Assembly (NCBI RefSeq): GCF_014062315.1
Contig: NZ_JACGLT010000022.1
Span: forward strand, 1-63,704
DNA length: 63,704 nucleotides
DNA from: Gelidibacter maritimus
GTDB taxonomy: Bacteria; Bacteroidota; Bacteroidia; Flavobacteriales; Flavobacteriaceae
Reading direction: 5' to 3'
The translations under genes and the position numbers were made by a program. This document shows positions 27,856-40,046 of this stretch, in pieces (within the stretch, counting starts at the first letter, position 1; the number at the start of each line of letters is the position of its first letter). The notes under the pieces are model-generated. The model was not told where the DNA came from. It ran no database searches and was given only the letters and a program-made list of their open reading frames with translations.

Positions 27856-29097
27856 ATGAAAAGATTTTTGAGTTTTGTATGTGTTTTGGCATTAGTTGTT
27901 AGTTGTGCTAAAGAAAAAAAAGAAAAAGTAAGTGAAACCAATAAAACACTTGATTTTGTTACACAACGGTTAGAATATACTTTAAAAGCTGAACCTGATG
28001 CAATAAAAATTCCACGAACGACAACCAATGACGGGAGTTTGGTAACAGTTGGTAAATATGATTGGACCAGTGGCTTTTTTCCTGGAAATCTATGGTACAC
28101 GTATGAGTTGACCAAGGATGAGAAATGGAAAGATGAAGCGATCAAAAGAACTGAAGTTTTGGATACCATACAATATTGGACAGGCAATCATGATGTTGGT
28201 TTTATCATGTATTGCAGTTATGGTAATGGACTTAAATTTGGGAATCAAAAACAGTATAAAGACATCATTATTCAAACTGCTGAATCATTAAGCGAGCGTT
28301 ATAACGACACTACAAAGGCTATTAAATCATGGAACCGTCAAAAATCGTGGGATGGCACCTATTGGTATTACCCAGTAATTATCGATAATATGATGAACTT
28401 AGAACTTTTGTTTGAAGCCAGCAAATTAAGCGGAAATTCGAAATTTAAAGATATCGCAATACAACATGCTGAAACGACTATCAAAAATCATTATCGTGAC
28501 GATTATTCTAGCTACCATGTTGTGAATTATGATACCATCACAGGCGCTGTTCTTAATAAAAAAACAGCCCAAGGATTTGCAGATGAATCTTCTTGGTCAC
28601 GTGGTCAAGCGTGGGGACTCTACGGGTACACGGTATCTTATAGATATACAAAAGATCCAAAGTTTCTTGATTTTGCAGAAAACATTGCAAATTATATCAT
28701 CAAACATCCAAACTTACCAAAGGACATGGTGCCATATTGGGATTATGATGCTGGAAATCCTAATTTTCAACCTGAATGGAAGTATAATGAAAGTGATTTC
28801 TCTACAATTCCACGCGATGTCTCAGCGGCTGCAATTACAGCTTCTGCGTTATATGAACTATCAGAATATTCAGATAAAAAAGCTGAATTTTTAAAAGCAG
28901 CAGACAACATTATAGAATCCTTATCATCACCATCGTATATGAATGAAAATAGTAAGAATAAATTTTTTATACTAGACCATAGTGTAGGAAGTATTCCACA
29001 TGGTGTCGAGATCGATGTGCCGTTAGTTTATGCTGATTACTATTATTTAGAAGCCCTATATAGAAAGAGCAAATTAGACAACAATGAAACCTTCTAA
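27856..29097 (+). CDS. Unsaturated glucuronyl hydrolase, GH88, lipoprotein
   Basis: Removes the 4,5-unsaturated uronate from the non-reducing end of lyase products by hydration, giving the open-chain sugar that KduI uses. The 413-residue protein has a lipoprotein signal (LVVSC, cysteine at 17). GH88 landmarks are WTSGFFPGNLWY (70-81), D113 in NHDVGF and D177 in IIDNMMNL, which match the two essential aspartates of the family, plus SWSRGQAWGLYG in the second half. It lies 38 bp after PL8-2 and is probably co-transcribed. The combination with PL8 favours unsaturated chondroitin or hyaluronan disaccharides as substrate. Confidence 0.94.
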   Translation: MKRFLSFVCVLALVVSCAKEKKEKVSETNKTLDFVTQRLEYTLKAEPDAIKIPRTTTNDGSLVTVGKYDWTSGFFPGNLWYTYELTKDEKWKDEAIKRTEVLDTIQYWTGNHDVGFIMYCSYGNGLKFGNQKQYKDIIIQTAESLSERYNDTTKAIKSWNRQKSWDGTYWYYPVIIDNMMNLELLFEASKLSGNSKFKDIAIQHAETTIKNHYRDDYSSYHVVNYDTITGAVLNKKTAQGFADESSWSRGQAWGLYGYTVSYRYTKDPKFLDFAENIANYIIKHPNLPKDMVPYWDYDAGNPNFQPEWKYNESDFSTIPRDVSAAAITASALYELSEYSDKKAEFLKAADNIIESLSSPSYMNENSKNKFFILDHSVGSIPHGVEIDVPLVYADYYYLEALYRKSKLDNNETF

Positions 29098-29150
29098 AGG
29101 AAGTATTGCGTCGCGATTAATAAAGTTGACAAATCTTTAATATTTTTTAA

Positions 29151-32297
<3,147 letters not shown>

Positions 32298-32318
32298 TTA
32301 AGTTTTGATTTTATAAAA

Positions 32319-32346
32319 AGGCTTACCCGAAATTTCGAGTAAGCCT
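32319..32346 (-). terminator. Terminator of the convergent minus-strand gene PL8-3
   Basis: AGGCTTAC pairs with GTAAGCCT around a short inner CGA/TCG stem. On the minus strand it is followed directly by TTTTTAT, a proper T-run; on the plus strand the T-run is missing. It lies 25 bp after the PL8-3 stop and 21 bp after GH2, so it may slow both. Confidence 0.85.
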
Positions 32347-32371
32347 AATTGAGGGTTGCTATTAATTCAAA

Positions 32372-35300
32372 CTATTTTACAACAAACTTTGCGGTTGCTA
32401 TTTGATTGGTTGTTCTTTCAAACACTTTCAAAAAGTACAATCCAGATGACAATTCTGCCGTATTGATTACTGTCCCTTTTGCTTTTTGGTGACAGGTTCC
32501 TAAAATATCGTAAACTTCAAAAACAACATCATCCGAAAATCTTGACATCTTGAAGTTTAGATGATTTCCTGAATTCACAGGGTTTGGATAGACGAATACC
32601 GAGAATTCTGATGGGCTGGCATTAACTGGAAGATCTTCCAATCCGAGAGTGGTATTATCCAAATTCCCTACATTGAACTCCGAGACTTGAATAGTGTTTC
32701 CTGAGTTAACATCCCATCCGGTAATTACTAATTTGATATAACGGTAGCTCACCTCAGGAAATGACACTTTAACCTCAGGAACATCAGTTGCAATTGCCAC
32801 ATCTTCAATGATTGGATCAAATGGTCCATCTTCTGAATCACTACCATAGAAAGACACTGAGGAGGCTCTTAAAATGCTAAGGCTATTGTCCGTTCGGTGT
32901 CTATAGACAAAGAAACTAATATCTTGCTCAGTTTGCATATCGATGGTAAAGGATGGCTCATAATCCGGATCAGTTGTAATTCCTCCAAAAGTCCTTCCTG
33001 GCTTTACAAACAAAAAGGCGGTTTGCGTATTGTCATCTATGATATACTCTGGTTCTGTACCTCCCACAACGGCGTCTGAAGGTCCTTCTATCGAGGTTTT
33101 GATGATCCAGCCTGACTTATCCAACAAACTTTCTTTGCCTGGGTAAAGCGGCGAGTCTTGATTAATATTAAATCTTAGGGACTGCCCTAAATGAGGGCTG
33201 GAAGCGCTATAAGTGATTAACTTGGCCTCATCTACTGAAGGGGTTACGACCCCCAAGTTAATTGGAATTGTCCCATTTTTTGGATCTGCAACATGGATTA
33301 TTGTTTCAGCTTGATCAATATCTTTGACCAGCACGACACAACCAGCATCTGCCTCTATTGCAAAACCATTATTTGTAAACTTCGCTGGTTTGTGAAAAAC
33401 CAACCCATAACTTTTTTGTGCTTTATGGTAAACTGCCTGTAAAGAATCGGAATTCACCAAGATTTCAATATCTGAAATCGAATAAGTATCTGCTTCCGCC
33501 TCTGAAACTCCTGGAACTATCACGTAAGCGTAGGTGTCTTCCGTGGGGTCAACACCATGGTCAAAGGCTAATGTGAAAACGTCTTTAACAACCATAGGCT
33601 CATCTGCATAATTGGTATTTATACTTGACCATTCACCAGTTTTTTGCTGCGCCGTTAGATTGACGTTGCCATGCTCTGGAAAATAATAGGCTACTTTATC
33701 GTGATATACCCAATCTAAGTTGCTGTAATCATAATGGCCTGAGGTCATGGAAGATTTTGTACCACCGGAAGACACGGTGATGTTCCCTTCAAGAAGGTTT
33801 TGATTGACGGTCGTATTTACTTTTAGACCTGAAGTGGATTGAATGCTGTTTCCTAAACAAACAATTTCATTGTCAAAAAAGAACCATGCTTTATTGGCTG
33901 AAGTATTGATTCCACTATAAGTGTCGATATGTTGATAGGCAGAAATGGTATTTGAATTATCGGTTACTCCACCAACAAAATCTGACTGGCCTTGTTGAAT
34001 ATAACTTGATGCTTGGGGAATAGAAGTGTATTCTGGAGAAGTAACGCCAGGGATTTTAGACCAGTCCCATACAGGGAAGATATTATAATACTCATCGCCA
34101 TCAACAAAAATTCCAGTAGCACCATCGGACAAAAAGTACTGTTTGATGCCCTCTCCATTATCGCTTAGATATTCGTTGCGAACTGTTCTATTGGAAACCA
34201 TGCGTAAATCTACTGTATAGGCTGGTTTGTTGTGTAATGTATAATCGGAATGATAAAAATGAGCGCTCGAAGGGGTTATGCCATAGCTTGGATCTTCGGC
34301 TCCTGTTAATCGAGAAATTACATTATCGTAAATTGACGCATTTGCAGGATCAAGACTTTTCATTCGTTCAAAGATACTTGTATCTCCCGTCTTTTTTGTG
34401 GCATTAGGTCGGGTAGAGGCCCGTCCTAAAGGGTTGAAAAGCATATATTCACCTCTAAATATAGTTGCATAGGAATCCTTTACTAAATTACTTAGAATTT
34501 GCAATCTATCAGATGGAATGGCATATTCTGTGTCTACAGCATACATACTTGCCTTGGTAATTCCTGTTAGAAAAACGTTTCCATAGGAACCAGTATATAA
34601 CTGGCGTCCGTGTTGTGTGTATGAATTATCATATTGTATCCCTTCACTTCCTGTTGTTAGCTCAATAGGAGAATAGATATAGGTCATTGCTTCGTTCAGT
34701 AAATAGGAATCTTTGGTAAGACAAGCTCTATACATATGGTGCAATGCCACATCAATGCGGTTGGCACCAGTTTGAGACGAAGGGCTTCCTCCATTATTGC
34801 TTAAGCGTGCAATAGCTGTGTTCAATAAGGCTTCCGGGATGCTTTCATTCCCTAAATAATCCATTAGGATAAGATACTGCCCCATTAGTTTTGGTTCTCC
34901 AATTTGGTTATAATACCAATTGTTTGAGCTTGGTTGCTCGGTTTGCCAAAATTGAAGCATGGTGTCCATCGTTGCTTTTAGGAAAGTATCTCTATAGTAG
35001 GTGCTTTCTTCATCAGTGTAGGCCAGCCCCATATCCATTAATCGGTCTAAATGTACTAGTGGAGGCCAGTCTGTTCGGGCGGTTGACGAATAATCGACAT
35101 CAGGGAATGCGCCATCTGATTGCAATTGAACCAAGTAAGAAGCAACATCTGCATCTCTTTGACTAACATCTTTTGATTTCTCTTGTATGAGGTCAGCAAC
35201 AATACGTTCTTTAAACACGTCAAATACCAACTTATCCAAAACCGTTACTTGACAAGTTGCTGTAATCGATGGGTCATTTAAGGCCATAGCCGTAACAGTC

Positions 35301-36862
35301 ACGGTACCTAGGGTAAGACCTTTAATTTTATTATCTGAAGTAATTTCTACGATAGACCCATCACTAGATTTCAACGTAAATTCCTTATTGGCTACAAAGA
35401 TTGGAGAGAAGTTAACTTTTAAAGTTTCAATATCATCTATCACAAGATTGTACTCCTCATTTTCGAAGGCTATTGCCGTTGGAGTTACTGCATTGCCTAT
35501 TGCCAATATTTTGGTGTCAAAATCTACGGGACTTGAGTATTCGCCCTGCATCCATACGATATCTAAAGGAGCATTTTCAGGCAGGTTTTCTATTCGTTTT
35601 GGACGTATGTTCACTTGGTTGGAATCTGTTCCTGAAGTTAAAGCTTCTGCTTCTTGCCAAGTACTTCCTGAATCTGAAGTGGTATATTTGTAGATTTCGA
35701 AAACACCTTGCTCACTTCTTTTAGACAAATAAACAGTTGATAAGTCGTTTGCAGCAAAGTTAAGACCCCCTGAAGAAAACGAATTTGAAGGAAACCGCGA
35801 TTGGTTTGCAGAATAGGCTGCAGTATGCAGACCATCACCTGCATCTGCTATTTGTGAGGTGACCCATTGATTGCTGCTACTGTCCCATCGGGCCTGGTTG
35901 TAAACATGTTCTGTGCCATCAGCATTAAAAGTGTCAAATAATACTACAGGTTGATCGTTACCATCTAATTGAATATCGTAAGCCCATGCTTTTTTACCAC
36001 TTTCTTCTTCATTGAAGATTACATCTGGTGGACTTCCTGCATCAATACTTGACTTGACTATGGTTGTCCCATCTGCTTTAAATAAATCAAAACTTAACCC
36101 TGTGGCAGGTGTTGAAGTTGTTACCAATTTCATATAATGTATCGAACTTTGGTCATAAGCGTAAAAATTACCTGACTCACCACCATTGGCTAGTTGGGTG
36201 AAGACAATATGTATGGCGCCATCACTATCTTGAACAGCCTTCATGTACGGGATATCTAATTTTACCTCATAATCATTGCCATTTTGTATAGGAAATAACC
36301 CTGCACGCCTATTGCCACTCGCTAAATCTGCATTTACAGTTTGGTCTGTTGCCGAATTTAACCCTGCTCCATAAGTTATGCCAACACTATTTTTTCCGCG
36401 ATATAGCACATAAATATCGTCTCCCACTGCAAATGGAAGAGTTCCACCGGCACCATACGCTATAGCTGTTTTTGGATTGGACCACTGTGAAATATCTTCA
36501 GGACTGGTAGTAACCCAAATAAAATAATGGGCCTCTCCTTCATTTCTGGAAGCAAACAATAGTATTTGGCCGTTCTCCCTCACTAACAACGCCGGCGAGG
36601 CAAAATCACCTCTATAGCTGGAAGCAACGACGGTCTCTTGATAATCACCAGTAGAATGGTTATACGACGCTGCCACTAAGGATTTATTACTGTTTACCCA
36701 TGAAAAATAAGACTTCCCGTTATGGTAAACGGCACTTGGCTGCGAATTCACAGACCAAGCACCGTCTTCAGTTAAAGGAACTGTAATCTTTTCCTGAGCA
36801 CTTAAAATGTTGTTTCCTAAAAGGAAAACAACAAGTAATGCAAAGAGTAATTTGTTTTTCAT
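32372..36862 (-). CDS. Multidomain PL8 lyase (PL8-3) with beta-propeller, Ig-like, discoidin-like and T9SS domains
   Basis: A 1496-residue secreted enzyme, roughly twice the usual PL8 length. In order: signal peptide (ends LSAQ), a BNR_4-like beta-propeller (about 25-460; AVYHNGKSYFSWV, PALLVRENGQIL), a bacterial Ig-like group 2 domain (about 465-545), the PL8 toroid and beta-sandwich (about 550-1225), a discoidin-like module (about 1250-1400) and a T9SS sorting domain (about 1410-1496). Active-site residues N701 (TGANR), H751 (QHGRQ), Y760, R814 and R818 are spaced exactly as in chondroitin AC lyase. It is more distant from PL8-1 and PL8-2 than these are from each other. The propeller may be a second catalytic unit or a binding domain; the discoidin-like module recurs in the nearby surface lipoprotein. 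Confidence 0.9.
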   Translation of the reverse strand: MKNKLLFALLVVFLLGNNILSAQEKITVPLTEDGAWSVNSQPSAVYHNGKSYFSWVNSNKSLVAASYNHSTGDYQETVVASSYRGDFASPALLVRENGQILLFASRNEGEAHYFIWVTTSPEDISQWSNPKTAIAYGAGGTLPFAVGDDIYVLYRGKNSVGITYGAGLNSATDQTVNADLASGNRRAGLFPIQNGNDYEVKLDIPYMKAVQDSDGAIHIVFTQLANGGESGNFYAYDQSSIHYMKLVTTSTPATGLSFDLFKADGTTIVKSSIDAGSPPDVIFNEEESGKKAWAYDIQLDGNDQPVVLFDTFNADGTEHVYNQARWDSSSNQWVTSQIADAGDGLHTAAYSANQSRFPSNSFSSGGLNFAANDLSTVYLSKRSEQGVFEIYKYTTSDSGSTWQEAEALTSGTDSNQVNIRPKRIENLPENAPLDIVWMQGEYSSPVDFDTKILAIGNAVTPTAIAFENEEYNLVIDDIETLKVNFSPIFVANKEFTLKSSDGSIVEITSDNKIKGLTLGTVTVTAMALNDPSITATCQVTVLDKLVFDVFKERIVADLIQEKSKDVSQRDADVASYLVQLQSDGAFPDVDYSSTARTDWPPLVHLDRLMDMGLAYTDEESTYYRDTFLKATMDTMLQFWQTEQPSSNNWYYNQIGEPKLMGQYLILMDYLGNESIPEALLNTAIARLSNNGGSPSSQTGANRIDVALHHMYRACLTKDSYLLNEAMTYIYSPIELTTGSEGIQYDNSYTQHGRQLYTGSYGNVFLTGITKASMYAVDTEYAIPSDRLQILSNLVKDSYATIFRGEYMLFNPLGRASTRPNATKKTGDTSIFERMKSLDPANASIYDNVISRLTGAEDPSYGITPSSAHFYHSDYTLHNKPAYTVDLRMVSNRTVRNEYLSDNGEGIKQYFLSDGATGIFVDGDEYYNIFPVWDWSKIPGVTSPEYTSIPQASSYIQQGQSDFVGGVTDNSNTISAYQHIDTYSGINTSANKAWFFFDNEIVCLGNSIQSTSGLKVNTTVNQNLLEGNITVSSGGTKSSMTSGHYDYSNLDWVYHDKVAYYFPEHGNVNLTAQQKTGEWSSINTNYADEPMVVKDVFTLAFDHGVDPTEDTYAYVIVPGVSEAEADTYSISDIEILVNSDSLQAVYHKAQKSYGLVFHKPAKFTNNGFAIEADAGCVVLVKDIDQAETIIHVADPKNGTIPINLGVVTPSVDEAKLITYSASSPHLGQSLRFNINQDSPLYPGKESLLDKSGWIIKTSIEGPSDAVVGGTEPEYIIDDNTQTAFLFVKPGRTFGGITTDPDYEPSFTIDMQTEQDISFFVYRHRTDNSLSILRASSVSFYGSDSEDGPFDPIIEDVAIATDVPEVKVSFPEVSYRYIKLVITGWDVNSGNTIQVSEFNVGNLDNTTLGLEDLPVNASPSEFSVFVYPNPVNSGNHLNFKMSRFSDDVVFEVYDILGTCHQKAKGTVINTAELSSGLYFLKVFERTTNQIATAKFVVK

Positions 36863-37373
36863 AATAACTATTTAAGAATTAATAAATTTTTGAAGATAAA
36901 GCTTGTAATTCAGTTGCTTTAGGCTGGGTACAAATTATTATTATATCTTAAGTTACAGTTGTCTGATTTGCTTTAGTATTTGCCGTTTCTGGTTATTTTT
37001 TGAAGGTTTTATGTCAATATATCCACGATTGTTGGTATTCTATACGATTCTGTGTGATTTTTAAGATGAAACTTAAAGCTACTCTAAACTTGAGGTTTAT
37101 AATCTTTCTTGCTATTAAGGAAATTACATGTCTGTGATATGCTATGGGATAGGAATTGGACTATACGATAATGCTGTTTCAGGAGAGGATCTATAAAGAA
37201 TTTCTGGAGCTCCTGTTTTTTAACCTATGAAATGTGAGGCTACTTTAAGAAAACATCTCAAAGTGGTTTCATCATAAGATGATTTATGGTGCTTTAATGA
37301 ATCATGGTCAAAAAAAAGGGAAGCTCATACATCATACATGAGCTTCCTTTTTATGGACTTTTATTTCAGGGTA
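36863..37373. other. Intergenic region upstream of PL8-3
   Basis: About 510 bp without a recognisable gene. It holds the terminator of the DUF2264 gene (listed) and presumably the PL8-3 promoter. AAATTACATGTCTGTG at 37121-37136 resembles the ATTACACATCTGTG repeat in front of PL8-1, but lies in the opposite orientation relative to its gene. Confidence 0.5.
37319..37347 (-). terminator. Terminator after the DUF2264 gene
   Basis: A perfect 10-bp stem (GGAAGCTCAT with ATGAGCTTCC) and 9-base loop. On the minus strand it is followed by CTTTTTTTT, and on the plus strand by TTTTTAT, so it can act both ways. It is 26 bp after the DUF2264 stop codon and isolates PL8-3 from that gene. Confidence 0.9.
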
Positions 37374-38630
37374 TTAATATTTCACATGGTAGTCTTTCGC
37401 AAACGCGGCGCCATTCCATGCCTTTTGAGAAGTCCATTCTTCCGCAGGACCATTCCAAAAAGGATTATCGGCAGGGAGACCTAATGGTAAAAAACTTAAG
37501 GATGCCATATATAAACTTCCGGTGGACGTATAATAATCTGCTATTTCCGGAGTGTGTCCCGTAAATCCAAGCTTTAACCAGCCATTTTCATCAAACGCCT
37601 CGTCGCCAAGCATGTTTTCAGTGACTTTTGTGAGGGCACATCGCACTTGTGCAGGACTGACACCTTCTGGCAGGATCTCTTCCAATGCTACTTGTGCCAA
37701 CGCTTGCATTGCACCGGTCCGATAGGTTATTGATCGTCCTATTACGGGAAATGTACCCACTGGCGAGATCATTCGTTCCAATTGATCGGCGTAGCGTAAC
37801 ATGCGTTTTAGAGCGCGATCGTAGTCAGCTTGCGGTTTTATGTTATGTCTGACCAAGATTTCCAAAGTGTCCACTAACATCGGGTGAATTACAAACGAGT
37901 TGTAATAATCAAGCGCAAAGGTTGGCCCGTCACTGTACCATCCATCACCCACGTACCATTCGTCAAATTTGTCGAGTGCTTTATCCACTGCTTTCTTATC
38001 CCAATCTTTTTCACCTATTGAGAGCAAAAAAGATTCTGTTAACGCGGTGAAAAGTAACCAATTGCTATCGAATGCTTTTCGCGTTCTCAATGCTTTAAGT
38101 TCTGTAATCACTCGTGTTTTAGTTTGCGCATCGAGTGGCTCCCATAATGCTTTTCTTGCTCTAACAAAACCATGGACCATATAAGCGGCATCCACAATGG
38201 GTTGATGCTCTTTTCTGAAATTCAGATAATCTGGACTTGATGGGTTGACTCCGTTAGCTATTCCTTTGAGTACATTGCTTCTTAGGGAGGCTCTTAGTCT
38301 TCCTTCCTCAGAAGAGTCATCCGGGAGAGCAAGCCATGGTGCTATTCCCGCCAAACATCTGCCAACGGCTTCCAAATAGGTCACGTTCTTTCGGCTGTCG
38401 TAAAAAGGCGATTTTTCCACTAACATATTTTTCTTTAAGGTTCCTTTTGCAAGGTTTGAAAAAATGGGATTAGCCATTTTATAAATAATGTTTACCCATA
38501 GCTCCCTATCATTTCCATTGGCCGGTGGTGGAGGGGTCAAAATATTATTATCAGCCACCATTTCAAAGGGTGTGATGGCGGAAAGCATCACCGCTCCAGA
38601 AACTGACCCTAAAAATTTTCTTCGTTCCAT
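37374..38630 (-). CDS. DUF2264-family protein with Tat-like signal
   Basis: A 418-residue exported protein whose N-terminus MERRKFLGS is followed by a hydrophobic stretch, a Tat-type signal. The rest is an alpha-helical domain of the DUF2264 family, expected to form an (alpha/alpha)6 barrel (for example WLALPDDSSEEG near residue 95, WYVGDGWYSDGPTFALDYYNS, split here as DGWYSDGPTFALDYYNS near 240). From memory, members of this family have been assigned to a beta-glucuronidase glycoside hydrolase family (GH154), which would suit a uronic-acid PUL; I am not certain of the number. It has its own terminator and a hairpin upstream, so it may be a separate transcript. Confidence 0.75.
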   Translation of the reverse strand: MERRKFLGSVSGAVMLSAITPFEMVADNNILTPPPPANGNDRELWVNIIYKMANPIFSNLAKGTLKKNMLVEKSPFYDSRKNVTYLEAVGRCLAGIAPWLALPDDSSEEGRLRASLRSNVLKGIANGVNPSSPDYLNFRKEHQPIVDAAYMVHGFVRARKALWEPLDAQTKTRVITELKALRTRKAFDSNWLLFTALTESFLLSIGEKDWDKKAVDKALDKFDEWYVGDGWYSDGPTFALDYYNSFVIHPMLVDTLEILVRHNIKPQADYDRALKRMLRYADQLERMISPVGTFPVIGRSITYRTGAMQALAQVALEEILPEGVSPAQVRCALTKVTENMLGDEAFDENGWLKLGFTGHTPEIADYYTSTGSLYMASLSFLPLGLPADNPFWNGPAEEWTSQKAWNGAAFAKDYHVKY

Positions 38631-38778
38631 GTTGTTTTAAGTGTCTTAATATTAATAGGCTGGTTTTTACAGCTGCATCTAAATTTTATAAAAGGCTTTA
38701 GAAAAGCAATGCGCTAAAACCTTTGATCCAAAGTTTTAATCGCATTGCTATCTAAGACTAACAAAAATAATTGTAGAG

Positions 38779-38821
38779 TGCCCGTCTTATTAAAGTTTGG
38801 ATATAAATAATAAAGCGGGCA
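38779..38821 (-). terminator. Hairpin after the surface-lipoprotein/M60 operon
   Basis: TGCCCG-TC-TTATTA pairs with TAATAA-AG-CGGGCA around a 15-base loop: two 6-bp stems separated by a 2-base internal mismatch. It is 21 bp after the stop codon of the lipoprotein gene. The following T-run on the minus strand is imperfect, so termination may be partial. Confidence 0.6.
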
Positions 38822-38841
38822 TTCTTTATTATATACCTCAA

Positions 38842-40026
38842 TTAGAGTTCTTCATAATTGAGTTTGATAATATTGAAATCTGATATCTGAACCGTATTGC
38901 CTGTGGTATGCCACTTGTCGTAAGTTAACTTAAAATAGCGATAACTAACCGTTTTAGGCAAATCAACGATGACTTCATTTTCTTCAACGTCAATAGTCAA
39001 ACCTTCGGCCACCGGTTCAAAGTCTACACCATTGTTGCTTCCGTACACACTAGCTTCAGCTAATCTTAAAAAAGCTGATGCATTTCTGAGGCGATGACGT
39101 AAGTAAAAGGCATCAAAATCTTCTTCCTTTTTCATATCAATAATAAAATGCACTTCCTCATCGTTTCCAACGGTTATTCCTCCTAATGACTTTCCTGGTT
39201 TTACCAAAACCAAACAGGTAGGTTCTCCCTCCATAGTGCCGTAAGCGTCTGGATCATCGATTAAACTTTCTGGAGTCCCAACGACAGTACCATCAGCGAA
39301 ATATGGGTGAGAGGTTGTGACTTCCCAACCATCACGATCTAAATTTTGATAGGTTGTGTTTCTGACTTTAATTTTTATGGTTTTTTCTATATTGCTACCA
39401 TCATCTGATTTAATGGTAATGTTTACATCTCCAAGACCTACAGTGCTAACAACCCCTCTACGGGTTATAGTTGCAACTGAAGTATCATCTGATGCAAAGA
39501 TTAAATCCTTGTTGGTAGCGAACTCTGGGTTAATGCTAATGATTTCTGATAAATCAAAGGATTTATCGATACCCATATAAAAATCCTGATATGCTGGATC
39601 TATATCTAAAGACTCAATCAAAAACAATTTACTATTCACTTTAATTGTTATGGAGGTCCATAAATCGGTATTGTTCACTGGATCTATCCTTAATGCAGCT
39701 TCACCAACCCCAATGGCGGTAATAACACCGTCTTCGCTTACTTTAAAGACCTCTTCATTTGCGCTAAAGTACTCATAACTGTACGTGTCTTTATCCACAG
39801 CGTCATCTGGCAATAACTTCACATTGACCTTGTATGTATCAGCGACTTCCAAAACGACAATGTCATCAGTTACGCCCTCCACTTCCATACGTGTTACTTT
39901 GATAGCGTTTTCGATTACATCGTCATCAGAGTTACACGAAACAGTCATTAGGGTAAGGGACAGCAATACTGTCCAGACAAACCCAATGCTTTTCATTAAT
40001 CTCATATTCTTATAGTTTATTTTCAT
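38842..40026 (-). CDS. Surface lipoprotein with Ig-like domains and a discoidin-like C-terminal module
   Basis: A 394-residue lipoprotein (LMTVSC, cysteine at about residue 31) placed like a surface glycan-binding protein at the end of the SusCD-3 operon. Residues 40-130 and 140-225 look like Ig-like group 2 repeats (VSEDGVITAIGVGEA, TITRRGVVSTVGLGD). Residues 230-390 form a discoidin-like module that is clearly homologous to the module near the C-terminus of PL8-3: both have LVKPGKSLGGIT or FVKPGRTFGGIT, FIIDM or FTIDM, YRHR or LRHR, SYRYFKL or SYRYIKL, and NTVQISDFN or NTIQVSEFN. No catalytic motif is seen. Probably a glycan-binding protein for the same ligand as PL8-3. Confidence 0.8.
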   Translation of the reverse strand: MKINYKNMRLMKSIGFVWTVLLSLTLMTVSCNSDDDVIENAIKVTRMEVEGVTDDIVVLEVADTYKVNVKLLPDDAVDKDTYSYEYFSANEEVFKVSEDGVITAIGVGEAALRIDPVNNTDLWTSITIKVNSKLFLIESLDIDPAYQDFYMGIDKSFDLSEIISINPEFATNKDLIFASDDTSVATITRRGVVSTVGLGDVNITIKSDDGSNIEKTIKIKVRNTTYQNLDRDGWEVTTSHPYFADGTVVGTPESLIDDPDAYGTMEGEPTCLVLVKPGKSLGGITVGNDEEVHFIIDMKKEEDFDAFYLRHRLRNASAFLRLAEASVYGSNNGVDFEPVAEGLTIDVEENEVIVDLPKTVSYRYFKLTYDKWHTTGNTVQISDFNIIKLNYEEL

Positions 40027-40046
40027 AATTAAAAAAACTTTACTAA

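Noticed and set aside
35388-35844. Overlapping small ORFs inside the large PL8-3 gene
   Set aside because: They are in other frames of a continuous 1496-codon gene with intact domains.
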